Part shown: in pieces, positions 1 through 9,699 of the stretch
Layout of the letters: each line of letters opens with the position of its first letter
Numbering within the stretch: the first letter of the stretch is position 1
From: Saccharina japonica
Taxonomy: Eukaryota > Sar > Phaeophyceae > Laminariales > Laminariaceae
Assembly: GCA_008828725.1 (NCBI GenBank)
Contig: MEHQ01000460.1
Location: 189,501 to 253,500 of the forward strand
Direction: 5' to 3'
Length of the DNA: 64,000 bases
The notes under the pieces: generated by a model
Told to the model about the DNA's origin: nothing
Databases searched by the model: none
What the model saw: the letters and a program-made list of their open reading frames with translations, nothing else
Translations under genes and position numbers: made by a program

Positions 1-354
1 TATGATATGAAACAAAATGCCTCGCTCTCCGTACAGAATATATAAATATATATATATAAATGATGTCTCCGCACTCCGCAGTTGCTGTCGATCATGCAAC
101 CTGGCTGAGTGAATGAAATGCATCACTGAACGCACACACAACAGCAGCAAGCAGCAGTTCTCCAGACTAATGGAGCTTACCTTGTTACCTTGTGTAGTTG
201 AATATAAACCGACCACTTACTACTTACTACCGTACGCAACAACATCAGAGAGGGTACGACTCGGAGGCAAGACGATAAACATCATATGAAACGCGCAGAA
301 GTCCAGCTCAGATGGAGATAGAGAGTGCAGGCAGAGAGTATTAAGTAGAGCAGT

Positions 355-513
355 GGCCAAAATCGGGTATACCCGATGGGTTTGTGGCCAAAACAGGGTA
401 CCATTGTATTTTAGTGACCGCGACGACCCCAGGGCGCCATCTCATTGGCCAGCGCCGGCCACCACCCGACGCTGGGCACAAACCCATCGGGTATACCCGA
501 TTTTGGCTACTCA
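355..513. mobile_element. Foldback element, TIR GGCCAAAATCGGGTATACCC
   Basis: Left arm (355-390) and right arm (about 478-513) are inverted copies of roughly 35 bp containing the palindromic core CGGGTATACCCG. It marks the left edge of the duplicated segment. The second copy (3710-3868) has two mutations in its left arm only. Confidence 0.75.
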
Positions 514-649
514 ACCCCTAAGAGGTACCCGATTATTACACCCACCGCTAGAGAGTGCAAGTATTAATGGTCGCAAGGACCACAATATTATCACATTATC
601 ACAATTCCCGACCAGCCCACGCGGCCCATTAGCATCTCCGAGGTGTATT

Positions 650-1022
650 TTGTTTTTTTTTCTCATCCCATTTACATTACCTTCGCCCTTCGCCCTTCGT
701 TTCTCTCAGCTCCTTCCTATATATATAGTCGTAACTGTGATCTGGGGCCACACAGCAGTAGTAGACTCCTCTCCCCCCTCTCCCACTACGGTTCGTGCCT
801 TGCGTTTTTATCTCGACAAGACTTCAGGCCTTTCTTCCCTCGTCGACTCGCATCGAATTGTGTCTACCCACGCTACGTACTATTAATAGGCGCTCTCAGC
901 AGTTGATTCCGTTTTGTATTTATGTTTGCAAATCAATTCAAAAGTCCGACCCACGTGAGATTCGAACCCCGTAGATCAACTCATGGAAGCCATCGAGAGT
1001 ACCACCAGACCATCGGGGCGAC
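650..1022 (-). mobile_element. tRNA-derived SINE, minus orientation
   Basis: Read on the minus strand it begins GTCGCCCCGATGGTCT with a box-A-like TGGTCTGGTGG, then box-B GGTTCGAATCT, a body containing GGCGCC-type and AGAAAG blocks, and ends at an AAATGGGATGAG plus A-rich tail (T run at 652-661 on the plus strand). Same family as 1117-1462. Confidence 0.75.
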
Positions 1023-1116
1023 CGATATTTTGCTCTTCGACAATAGTTACCTCAATGCGTAGAGAACAAACTACTGCTGCTGTAGTACGTCCAGAGGCGT
1101 ATATAGAGGCACAACG

Positions 1117-1462
1117 GTCGCCCCGGTGGTCTAACAGGTTACCACAAAGCCTGTTAGGTTGGAGGTCGAGGGTTCGAGTCTCTGTATATATGGAGATTTT
1201 TATTCTCAGATGACACCAACTAAACTGCTGTCGAGAGCGCCTATGATTATACCGTGTTGGTAGGCACAATTCGACGAGAGTTGACGAGGGAAGAAAGTGC
1301 TGAAATCTTCTCGCGATAAGAATACAAGGCAAGAACCGCACGTAGAGGGGGGAGAAGGGAGAAGAGACTATTAATACTTTGTGACCCCGGATCTGAGTTA
1401 CGACTATTGGGAAGGAGAGAGAAGGGAAGGGCGAAGATAATAAATGGGATGGAAAAAAAAAA
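1117..1462 (+). mobile_element. tRNA-derived SINE, plus orientation, with A10 tail
   Basis: Starts GTCGCCCCGGTGGTCTAAC (box A), box B GGTTCGAGTCT at 1171, and ends AATAAATGGGATGG followed by ten A (1453-1462). It faces 650-1022 head to head with about 95 bp between the heads. Confidence 0.8.
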
Positions 1463-1674
1463 CGACGCGTGCGGTGTGTGTATCTATTATTAGCCGTACG
1501 AAGTCACACTGACTTCGTCCCCTCTCCCCCCCCCCGCGACGTGATTGATGTGGTTTTTATATGAAAACCTTAAACCGCCTCAGGTGGACGGGTGGAGAAT
1601 ACTATAATGCAGTACACCTACAGGAAATATTATACACCTCAGGTGGACGGGTGGAGAATACTATACTGTAATAT

Positions 1675-1832
1675 GAAACAGGAAATATGTTCCAGGCTGG
1701 ATTTCTTGTTCGAGAGAGGGTGCTTTCTACGCTAATTTCAATATAACGACTCCCGAATTTCTTGTTTTCCTCCAAATCTCAACGCCTGTCTTTCTTGCTA
1801 TTAGTATAGCCCGTTTCTTATTTGACATCCTA
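1675..1832 (+). mobile_element. CAGGACACC-family foldback element (MITE-like)
   Basis: Contains AAACAGGAAAT, CCAGGCTGGATTTCTTG, GAGAGAGGGTGCTTTCTAC, ACGACTCCCGAATTTCTTG and a terminal GTTTCTTATTTGACATCCT. It is degraded at the left end. The duplicate lies at 5027-5184. Confidence 0.65.
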
Positions 1833-2559
1833 TACGAGTCTTGCTGTATGTTTTCCTTTGCATTCGGTATGTACCGTACCCCCGCTGCTCGTTGATTCGC
1901 ATCGAATTTGAATATGAATATATCATACGTACACAGCAGTAGTAGTACCGGTATGCTGGTACGGGGTAAGATGGACAGTTGACGAGCTCCGTCATGATGG
2001 AAATTCCAAATATTCGACCTGGCTTTGTTCACCGTACGAGCTCAGTGCGGAGGTTTCTTTTATATCCCGGGCGAGGAATTTTTGCTTGATGGGGCAGGCG
2101 GGCTAGTGAAAGTGCCGTCTCCTGACGTATTTGTTGGGGAGTGATGATATGCATTCTGACGTCATGTCACACCAAAAACGAAATAACGAAATTACATTGT
2201 GCCATCCCCTCCGCTCACAACCACTCATAAACCGAGCACATTTCGCCGCCCAAAGATGAAAATGATACGTTCTATTAATAATATTGATATTAGACTGTGT
2301 AACAGGTGCGTATGATATTACATACTATATATATTATCCGTATAATAGGATTGCACGTATCGTAATCGTACGTTCACGTCGTACGTACACATCGCATTTT
2401 ACGCATCGGAATACCTACCTGTACGTACGTACGTAGCTACTCTTGTTTTTTTTTTTGTCGGTTCACCGACGCTTTCACGAGGACACAAGAGCAGTAGGGG
2501 GCACGAAATTAGAAACAGGGTATTATTTAATAGTGAAAAAGCCACTCTGATATTTAGAG

Positions 2560-2690
2560 GAAATCATAAACTTCGAGATTCGTTTATATTGAAGTTATTA
2601 TGTTATTGTAGCGTTGAGAGCACCCTGTCTTGAATAAGAAATGCAGCTTTGGCCAGCTTTCCTGTTTTTTGTAAGGTGTCCTGTACTACT
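2560..2690 (-). mobile_element. CAGGACACC-family element, truncated
   Basis: Right part only in minus orientation: AGCACCCTGTCTTGAATAAG, GGCCAGCTTTCCTG, AAGGTGTCCTGTA. Confidence 0.55.
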
Positions 2691-2701
2691 GCTGTACAGC
2701 A

Positions 2702-2875
2702 GTACAGTACACCTAATGAGAAAAAGGCTAAAAAGAAAGCCAGGCTCATATTCAAAAGGAGAATAAAAAATTCGGGATCGTTATGTTGAAAATAGTGTAG
2801 AAAGCACCCTCTCTCGCATAAGAAATCCAGCCTGGACCAGATTTTATATTTCTTACTACTCGTAGGTGTCCTGTA
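2702..2875 (-). mobile_element. CAGGACACC-family element, full length
   Basis: Both ends are present (TACACCTAATGAG... to TAGGTGTCCTGTA). Near the right end TTACTA is followed by an extra CTCGTA before GGTGTCC. Confidence 0.65.
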
Positions 2876-2949
2876 CGGTATTGGTATGAAAACTTTGCAA
2901 GATTGTTTCTATAGGTTACGTAGATAACCATACCCGGGGTTTTTCCCGG

Positions 2950-3420
2950 GTATTACTACCCTACAAAGAACTTCTGTGAGTTCTGTGCGACACTCATACC
3001 CGTACCCGGAACTTCTGTAAGTTCTGTACGCCCGTGCCACAATACCCGGGGTACGGGTACAAAGTTTTTATACCCGTACGGAACTTCTGTGAGTTCTGTA
3101 CGCCTGTGCCACAATACCCGGAACTTCTGTGAGTTCTGTAACACTTTCATACCCGTACCCGGAACTTCTGTAAGTTCTGTACGACATCTATACCCGTACC
3201 CGAAACTTCTGTGTGTTCTGTACGCCCCGTGCCACAATACCCGGGGTAAGGGTACAACTATTTTCGACCCCCACGGAACTTATGTGAGTTCTGTACGCCT
3301 GTGTCACAATACCCGGAACTTCTGTGAGTTCTGTAACACTTTCATACCCGTACCCGGAACTTCTGTAAGTTCTGTAACACTTCCATACCCGTACCCTAAA
3401 TCCACAAACCCTACAGAACC
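2950..3420. repeat. Minisatellite with roughly 40-bp units
   Basis: About eleven imperfect units of GAACTTCTGTGAGTTCTGTA followed by CGNC...CATACCCGTACCCG. It translates to FCEFCNTFIP-like repeats, but GTTCTGTA and TACCCG words suggest simple tandem DNA rather than a gene. Confidence 0.85.
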
Positions 3421-3577
3421 TGATCTTGGATGTTTCATTTCATACTTGTTTTTTATTGTCTTTATGTTTTGTTTTGTTTTGTTTTGTTTTGTTTTGTGTT
3501 TTCTGCTCGTGCCGGTGTGTTTTCGTACCCGGTACGTGTCACTTGGTTTACCCATTGAATATCTTAGCGTTTAATTG

Positions 3578-3700
3578 GTTTAGGGGGGCGGGAGAAGATC
3601 CCTACTTTGTGACCCCAGGTATGAGTTAGGAGTTAGGACTATAATACGTAGGAAGCAGAAAATAAAAGTAGGGCAAGGGTAATGAAAGAGATGTAAAATA
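3578..3700 (+). mobile_element. 3' fragment of the same SINE family
   Basis: Contains TTTGTGACCCC, ATGAGTTAGG, a GAAGCAGAAAATAAAAGT stretch and an A-rich end, diverged from the 1380-1460 tail. No tRNA head. Confidence 0.5.
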
Positions 3701-4004
3701 AAGAGCAGTGGCCAAAATCGAGTATACCCAATGGGTTTGTGGCCAAAACAGGGTACCATTGTATTTTAGTGACCGCGACGACCCCAGGGCGCCATCTCAT
3801 TGGCCAGCGCCGGCCACCACCCGACGCTGGGCACAAACCCATCGGGTATACCCGATTTTGGCTACTCAACCCCTAAGAGGTACCCGATTATTACACCCAC
3901 CGCTAGAGAGTGCAAGTATTAATGGTCGCAAGGACCACAATATTATCACATTATCACAATTCCCGACCAGCCCACGCGGCCCATTAGCATCTCCGAGGTG
4001 TATT

Positions 4005-4374
4005 TTGTTTTTTTTTCTCATCCCATTTACATTACCTTCGCCCTTCGCCCTTCGTTTCTCTCAGCTCCTTCCTATATATATAGTCGTAACTGTGATCTGG
4101 GGCCACACAGTAGTAGACTCCTCTCCCCCCTCTCCCACTACGGTTCGTGCCTTGCGTTTTTATCTCGACAAGACTTCAGGCCTTTCTTCCCTCGTCGACT
4201 CGCATCGAATTGTGTCTACCCACGCTACGTACTATTAATAGGCGCTCTCAGCAGTTGATTCCGTTTTGTATTTATGTTTGCAAATCAATTCAAAAGTCCG
4301 ACCCACGTGAGATTCGAACCCCGTAGATCAACTCATGGAAGCCATCGAGAGTACCACCAGACCATCGGGGCGAC
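4005..4374 (-). mobile_element. SINE, minus orientation (copy 2 of the duplicated pair)
   Basis: Duplicate of the 650-1022 element carried by the second 1.76-kb repeat; it lacks one CAG of a CAGCAGTAGTAG run. Confidence 0.75.
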
Positions 4375-4468
4375 CGATATTTTGCTCTTCGACAATAGTT
4401 ACCTCAATGCGTAGAGAACAAACTACTGCTGCTGTAGTACGTCCAGAGGCGTATATAGAGGCACAACG

Positions 4469-4814
4469 GTCGCCCCGGTGGTCTAACAGGTTACCACAAA
4501 GCCTGTTAGGTTGGAGGTCGAGGGTTCGAGTCTCTGTATATATGGAGATTTTTATTCTCAGATGACACCAACTAAACTGCTGTCGAGAGCGCCTATGATT
4601 ATACCGTGTTGGTAGGCACAATTCGACGAGAGTTGACGAGGGAAGAAAGTGCTGAAATCTTCTCGCGATAAGAATACAAGGCAAGAACCGCACGTAGAGG
4701 GGGGAGAAGGGAGAAGAGACTATTAATACTTTGTGACCCCGGATCTGAGTTACGACTATTGGGAAGGAGAGAGAAGGGAAGGGCGAAGATAATAAATGGG
4801 ATGGAAAAAAAAAA
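4469..4814 (+). mobile_element. SINE, plus orientation (copy 2 of the duplicated pair)
   Basis: Duplicate of 1117-1462, including the A10 tail at 4805-4814. Confidence 0.8.
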
Positions 4815-5456
4815 CGACGCGTGCGGTGTGTGTATCTATTATTAGCCGTACGAAGTCACACTGACTTCGTCCCCTCTCCCCCCCCCCGCGACGTGATTGA
4901 TGTGGTTTTTATATGAAAACCTTAAACCGCCTCAGGTGGACGGGTGGAGAATACTATAATGCAGTACACCTACAGGAAATATTATACACCTCAGGTGGAC
5001 GGGTGGAGAATACTATACTGTAATATGAAACAGGAAATATGTTCCAGGCTGGATTTCTTGTTCGAGAGAGGGTGCTTTCTACGCTAATTTCAATATAACG
5101 ACTCCCGAATTTCTTGTTTTCCTCCAAATCTCAACGCCTGTCTTTCTTGCTATTAGTATAGCCCGTTTCTTATTTGACATCCTATACGAGTCTTGCTGTA
5201 TGTTTTCCTTTGCATTCGGTATGTACCGTACCCCCGCTGCTCGTTGATTCGCATCGAATTTGAATATGAATATATCATACGTACACAGCAGTAGTAGTAC
5301 CGGTATGCTGGTACGGGGTAAGATGGACAGTTGACGAGCTCCGTCATGATGGAAATTCCAAATATTCGACCTGGCTTTGTTCACCGTACGAGCTCAGTGC
5401 GGAGGTTTCTTTTATATCCCGGGCGAGGAATTTTTGCTTGATGGGGCAGGCGGGCT

Positions 5457-6400
5457 CATCTAAAAGCCAAGGCGTGTTTTGAAATATAGGCGAAGGGGGA
5501 GACGAATGAACAGGGCAGGACTGTGGTTGGGCTCAAACGTGTAAGCCGTACCCTACTACTGTAGTGCAGTTCAAATCCCCGGTCATGGCATATGGCGCGA
5601 GAGGGAAAATGCACTCTGGCACACACGACGATCGCCTGTTCGCAAACACCCCGGCGATAACGCCTCCATTCAGAACTGAAACAAATGTCCTACACCAATT
5701 CCAAGTATTTTATCCTCGAATTCGTGGGACCAGTTCTTAAAGGGGTTAATAGGGGAGGACGCTAAAAGTAAGGACCCCCGGGTGTGTGCGCGCGATCGTG
5801 GCCATCGAGAAAGGTGATACGAGTCGCAGAAGAAGCAAATATATATGTCAGGAGACAAGCACTACGGACTGTTCGCCCCTTTGGCAGACGGCAACTGCGC
5901 CTCGACATGCCTCGACTGGCAACACCCAAATAGGTTATAGGTTATAGTGTGGAACACTCGGCTCCACTTACAAAATACGTACGTACGTATGTACGTACAC
6001 ACACCCGTGACAGCATACGTTTTTCCGTGCTTGACAATTCTCCTTACATATTTGCGCAGAGGCAGGTAAAGGCGGGGCTACTTTGAAGATTACCCCGACG
6101 AAACGGGGAAACCCTCCCCTCTCCCCTCGCCGGCAACGGTCAGCGAATGTTCTTAAAAGAGAGTGGACCAACAAAAAAAGAATAAAATCAGCCAAATAGA
6201 GCCAAACAGCCGAGGGCGCCCCTGAAAAAGGCGAAAAGGACACACCACACCTCCAGAGGTCAGAATTGAAAACCAACATCCTTGTAACTATCTTGGCGGA
6301 GCGAAAAAAGGGAAGATTTAGTACAGAAAACTGCGGGCACGAAGTCCCTTTCTCTCTACACACAGCGAGCGCTTATTAATAGGCTATGATATGATACAAC
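5457..6400. other. Non-coding stretch with one TTAACCC-family foldback
   Basis: After the duplication ends I see no supported gene. 5665-5750 is a minus copy of the short TTAACCC/GGGTTAA foldback (TTCAGAACTG, CCAATTCCAAGTA, GGGACCAGTTCTTAA). 5980-5995 is ACGT-repeat. A 131-codon minus frame at 5968-6363 shows no recognisable motif. Confidence 0.6.
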
Positions 6401-8010
6401 GTTTTGGGTTTGTTATTTGTTCATAAATATAGGCCGGATTTCGGAAAGTCTGCTTTCGAACGAGAGGGCCGATCCTGTTTGTATGTATCGGTTGTATGTA
6501 TGTGTCGCTTGGAGATAAACCAGCGATGGCCGAGATGGCGGAATTGTTCCAGGGCTCGGGGTATTCCCGAACCAGAAAGCGGTGGAACAGCACCCCCGTT
6601 AGGCGTGGAGTAATTAAAACTCGATCACACCTCGGGGATTAGTCCGACGCTTTCATAGATCCTTGTCGACCTGTGTGAGAGGAAGGGAGAAGGCCCGGAT
6701 CGTTGTAGATCGACACAGGCATCAAGGTCCTTCACAGGGAGGCGAACCTCTCTATAATTGCAACCACGTCGACGGAGAGGCTTCACTTGTTGGTGAACGC
6801 GTATCCAAGGTCAGTGCTGAAGATCGTCACGCCCCGCTTTCAGCAACAACTACTGCTACTACTACTACCACTGTGAGGCCGGGAGGATACTCCCCCCAAG
6901 ATAAGCGTCATCTAAACAGTCCACAAGCGTGCTACGGACCGGGTAGCGCCTAATTTATCCAAGCAAGCGGCCTCAAGTGAGGATCTCAGCAACACCTCAC
7001 CCGACGACAGACTAATAAAAAATGTCGCAAGCAAAACTGTGCACGCTCTACGATCAAGGTGTGGGCCTTTTTTCTGTGAGGCTTATGACTTGAGGGGCTC
7101 TATAGACTATTACTACAGCAGTGAGTCACCCAAAACCCTGGGCGTGATAATAGCGGGCCACTTGCAATCCCACGAAGAAAAGCACGGCCTCAACTAGGCG
7201 TGCGTATAGGTGGGTGTCACGGCAGGGGAAGCATGCCGAGGCGGCTTGACTGAAGAACTCAGATGCCCTATAAAGCAGAGGCTCTATAAGGCATATGCCC
7301 TGTGAGGTATGGCTTATCGTTGGTCAACCAGTTTGTGTTCTGCATGTTCCTCGTTGTGCACCTCTTGGCAATCGGGTTGTACTTGCATGTTTGTGCCCAA
7401 AGTCAGTTTTGTGGAAGAGGTGTAGACCTCTTGTACTTGAATCTAGTGAGGGGCCCCAGAAAAAAGCAGGTGCACCCCTATCGTAGCATGCGTATATACA
7501 TGTGTATGTAAATGCATTATATATATACATTATATACTTTAGTGCGTAAAAGTATTATATATACATTATATACATACCTGGTATATATTTTGTATATCAA
7601 CTATTAATTAGCGTAGAAAGATGAATGAGCACAGGTTCATTACCCATCCATCTAAGGCGGCCCCGCCCCGCCCCGTCTGTCAGAAATAGGTTTAGCTAAA
7701 ACAAACGTGCTACGCGATACACCTATCCTACCGCAACACGCGTCTTATACGAGTATACAAACAGCTCGTACCCCTTTTAGTACTCCAGTGCACATAACCA
7801 TATATTTGGCTCTAATTCCAAGTAATTTGTCTCCATAACGGGACTGCAGTCTTGAAAGGGTTAATAGCACACATCGGACGCAAATGTACACAGGAGGACC
7901 TTACCCGTTGATAGGCCTACGAGTATTGCTAATAGTAAGTGAGAAGGGTCTGGGCTCCAAAGTGAAGCCCCTACCGTAGCCAGCACGGCTCAAAACGATT
8001 GTCGACCAGG
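6400..8010. other. Non-coding stretch
   Basis: No supported gene. 7465-7493 is the right end of a GTGCTACGATAG-family element (GCAGGTGCACCCCTATCGTAGCATGCGT in two pieces). 7500-7590 is AT dinucleotide-rich. 7811-7865 is half of a TTAACCC foldback (CCAAGTAATTTG, ACGGGACTGCAGT, AAGGGTTAA). Confidence 0.55.
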
Positions 8011-8023
8011 CGGCGGTGCCGGT

Positions 8024-8480
8024 ATGCTGCACCTTAGGTGGCCTTGTGAACGAATGCGCCGCCTACTTTCTGCCATCGGTCCAATCGACGGATCCGAGTC
8101 GCGTCATGTGCTTGCTAAAAGAGACGTTGTTTCAACCGAGAGCTGTACAGGATATTGCGACCGCTCCGTTCACTCTGAAGACGTGCATGCTAAAAAGACC
8201 GCTAGGGGTAGTGTTGGGACTCTGCTATACGGACGTATGACGTTGACTCTTGGCCAGGAAGACTTCGCTGAGCTCCGAACGGATGAACCATCTGCCGGCT
8301 CCTCGCGCGGAACGTTGATTGGCTTCTGCGCCGACAGCGCACCGACAAAACTATGTGGTTAGAAACGTCAAATACCTCAAGAAGACACGATGGGATTGCG
8401 TCGAGACGACCGCGCGGAGACGGTGTCTGCTCTTTGCGTGGGGGGGGCGTGCAGTAGTCACGCCGCGGGTATAGGGAATA
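8024..8480 (+). pseudogene. Possible decayed Ty1/Copia polyprotein fragment
   Basis: The open frame from 8024 contains LHLRWPCERMRRLL, loosely like the GAG-pre-integrase 'HxRLGHPSxxR' block, then a Cys/His-containing stretch, then SSRGTLIGFCADSA, which resembles the post-integrase 'GxFVGY' motif. A +1 shift near 8333 continues as NYVVRNVKYLKKTRWD, like the following 'RDVxFDE' block. No integrase DDE, reverse transcriptase or RNase H is present, and no LTRs were found. This is resemblance only and could be chance. Confidence 0.3.
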
Positions 8481-8514
8481 CGTCAATCCCGTCTACCTGG
8501 TAGTTGTTAACATG

Positions 8515-9010
8515 ATCAGCTCTATATCGTACGATACCCGTCAATCAGCCTTTCACACCTGGGACAGATGATCTCACAGATAGATCAGATGGATCAGATA
8601 AATCAGATAGATCGGATAGATCATCGATTCCTACTGCCTGATCAAGACATTTCAAGGAAGATCAGTTATTCCGATCCAGCATGTTTTTGCTCATGGTTCC
8701 GGGTGGGACCCGTTTAATCCGCACATGATCTACCGTATGTTTCCTGGGTTGGATGTGAACTATATACAGCTTTCGCACAGTGTCTCACAGCGGTAGGTGA
8801 AGAGCTGGATTATCTAGGTCATGATCTATCTGTTAATGATTTAAACCGTGATCTATCTTTAGATGATCTAGATCATGATATATCTGTATATGATATAAAT
8901 CGTGGTCTATCTGTAGATGATCTTATCATGATCTATCTGTATATCATCTAAATCGCGATATATCTGTAGATGATCTAAATCATGATCTACCTGTAGATCA
9001 TTTGCCCAAG
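8515..9010. mobile_element. GATC-rich composite repeat
   Basis: Flanking arrays of AGATAGATCAGAT and GATGATCTA(G/A)ATCATGAT surround a core with TTTCCTGGGTTGGAT, GCACAGTGTCTCACAGCGG and GGTGAAGAGCTGGAT. The core recurs at 15590-15690, 22660-22730 and 62560-62645. Confidence 0.65.
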
Positions 9011-9515
9011 GTGTGCAACCTTTGATAACTCAATGGACGCGAAACCCGATGATCGATTCCCTTCCATGGAGGACTAGGCGTGGGAGGGGATACCTTTGCC
9101 ACTTACTCGACACTGCTGTGATCGCCGGTCACTATGAACAATGTACACGTAAACGAACCCTAACCCCAACCCAGCCAACCATTGTATGATGCGGAGTTAG
9201 TCACCTCCGTCTCGTTTACAGCACCGCTATGATACGTCGATCATGGCGTCGAAGTTTGTTGTCGGGCTCTGCCCAAGCATGCAACGCATACACCGTCGTA
9301 TAAGAGCTGAGCAGTGCCACCTTATAGGGGTGGTAGCGCCTCGTCGTCTGAGCTCCTCTCTCGTGAGCAGCTCAATACCTCACCCGAAAGAGCACTTCGA
9401 AGAACGCTATTGGTTCGCGCAACCCGACAAACGTTTGTATGCGCTGTATGCGCTGTATGCGCTCGTCCGAACACAAATACCAAGTACACACTACTGTAGT
9501 AAAAATGTCATACTA

Positions 9516-9658
9516 TTATGGGGGGCCATAGTAAATTGGACCAAATATTGTTAGTGAAAATACGAAAATGTTTAGGTTTTCGAGTGTTATGGGGGGCCAT
9601 AGTAAATTGGACCAAATATTGTTAGTGAAAATACGAAAATGTTTAGGTTTTCGAGTGT
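9516..9658. repeat. Perfect 71-bp tandem duplication within a CCATAGTAAAT-family element
   Basis: 9516-9586 and 9587-9657 are identical: ATGGGGGGCCATAGTAAAT, ACCAAATATTGTTAGTG, ATGTTTAGGTTTTCGAGTGT. The element continues to about 9690 (GTGGGTCCTATTTACTATG). Confidence 0.85.
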
Positions 9659-9699
9659 GCCGTGGGTCCTATTTACTATGTATGGACCCCCGTAACACA

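Larger units (their letters stand above)
347..2104 (+). repeat. 1.76-kb direct repeat, copy 1
   Basis: Almost identical to 3702-5456. By eye they differ by two substitutions (366, 375) and one 3-bp CAG indel near 755. Identity starts at AGAGCAGTGGCC and stops abruptly after GGCAGGCGGGCT. The segment contains a foldback element at its left edge (355-513), two head-to-head SINEs (650-1462), two tandem 59-bp units (from 1578 and 1637) and a CAGG-family foldback (1675-1832). No protein-coding gene is seen. Confidence 0.95.
3702..5456 (+). repeat. 1.76-kb direct repeat, copy 2
   Basis: Second copy, offset 3355 bp from the first at its left side and 3352 bp after the 3-bp indel. Flanks differ from copy 1 on both sides except for the shared AGAGCAG at the left border. 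Neither TG...CA termini nor a target duplication is obvious, so a recent segmental duplication is more likely than an LTR pair. Confidence 0.95.

Noticed and set aside
1117..1190. Functional tRNA gene
   Set aside because: Box A and B are present, but no acceptor or anticodon stem pairing closes, the same head occurs in several orientations, and each is followed by a SINE body and A tail.
347..5456. LTR retrotransposon with 1.76-kb LTRs
   Set aside because: The repeats are long and near identical, but no TG/CA ends, primer-binding site, polypurine tract, target duplication or coding sequence lies in the 1.6-kb interior.
5500..5600. tRNA-like GTTCAAATCC at 5568
   Set aside because: The T-arm stem does not pair and no matching D or anticodon arm is present.
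8515..9010. CRISPR-like array of GATC units
   Set aside because: Eukaryotic context, irregular spacing, no unique spacers of constant length, and the units are self-similar tandem words.
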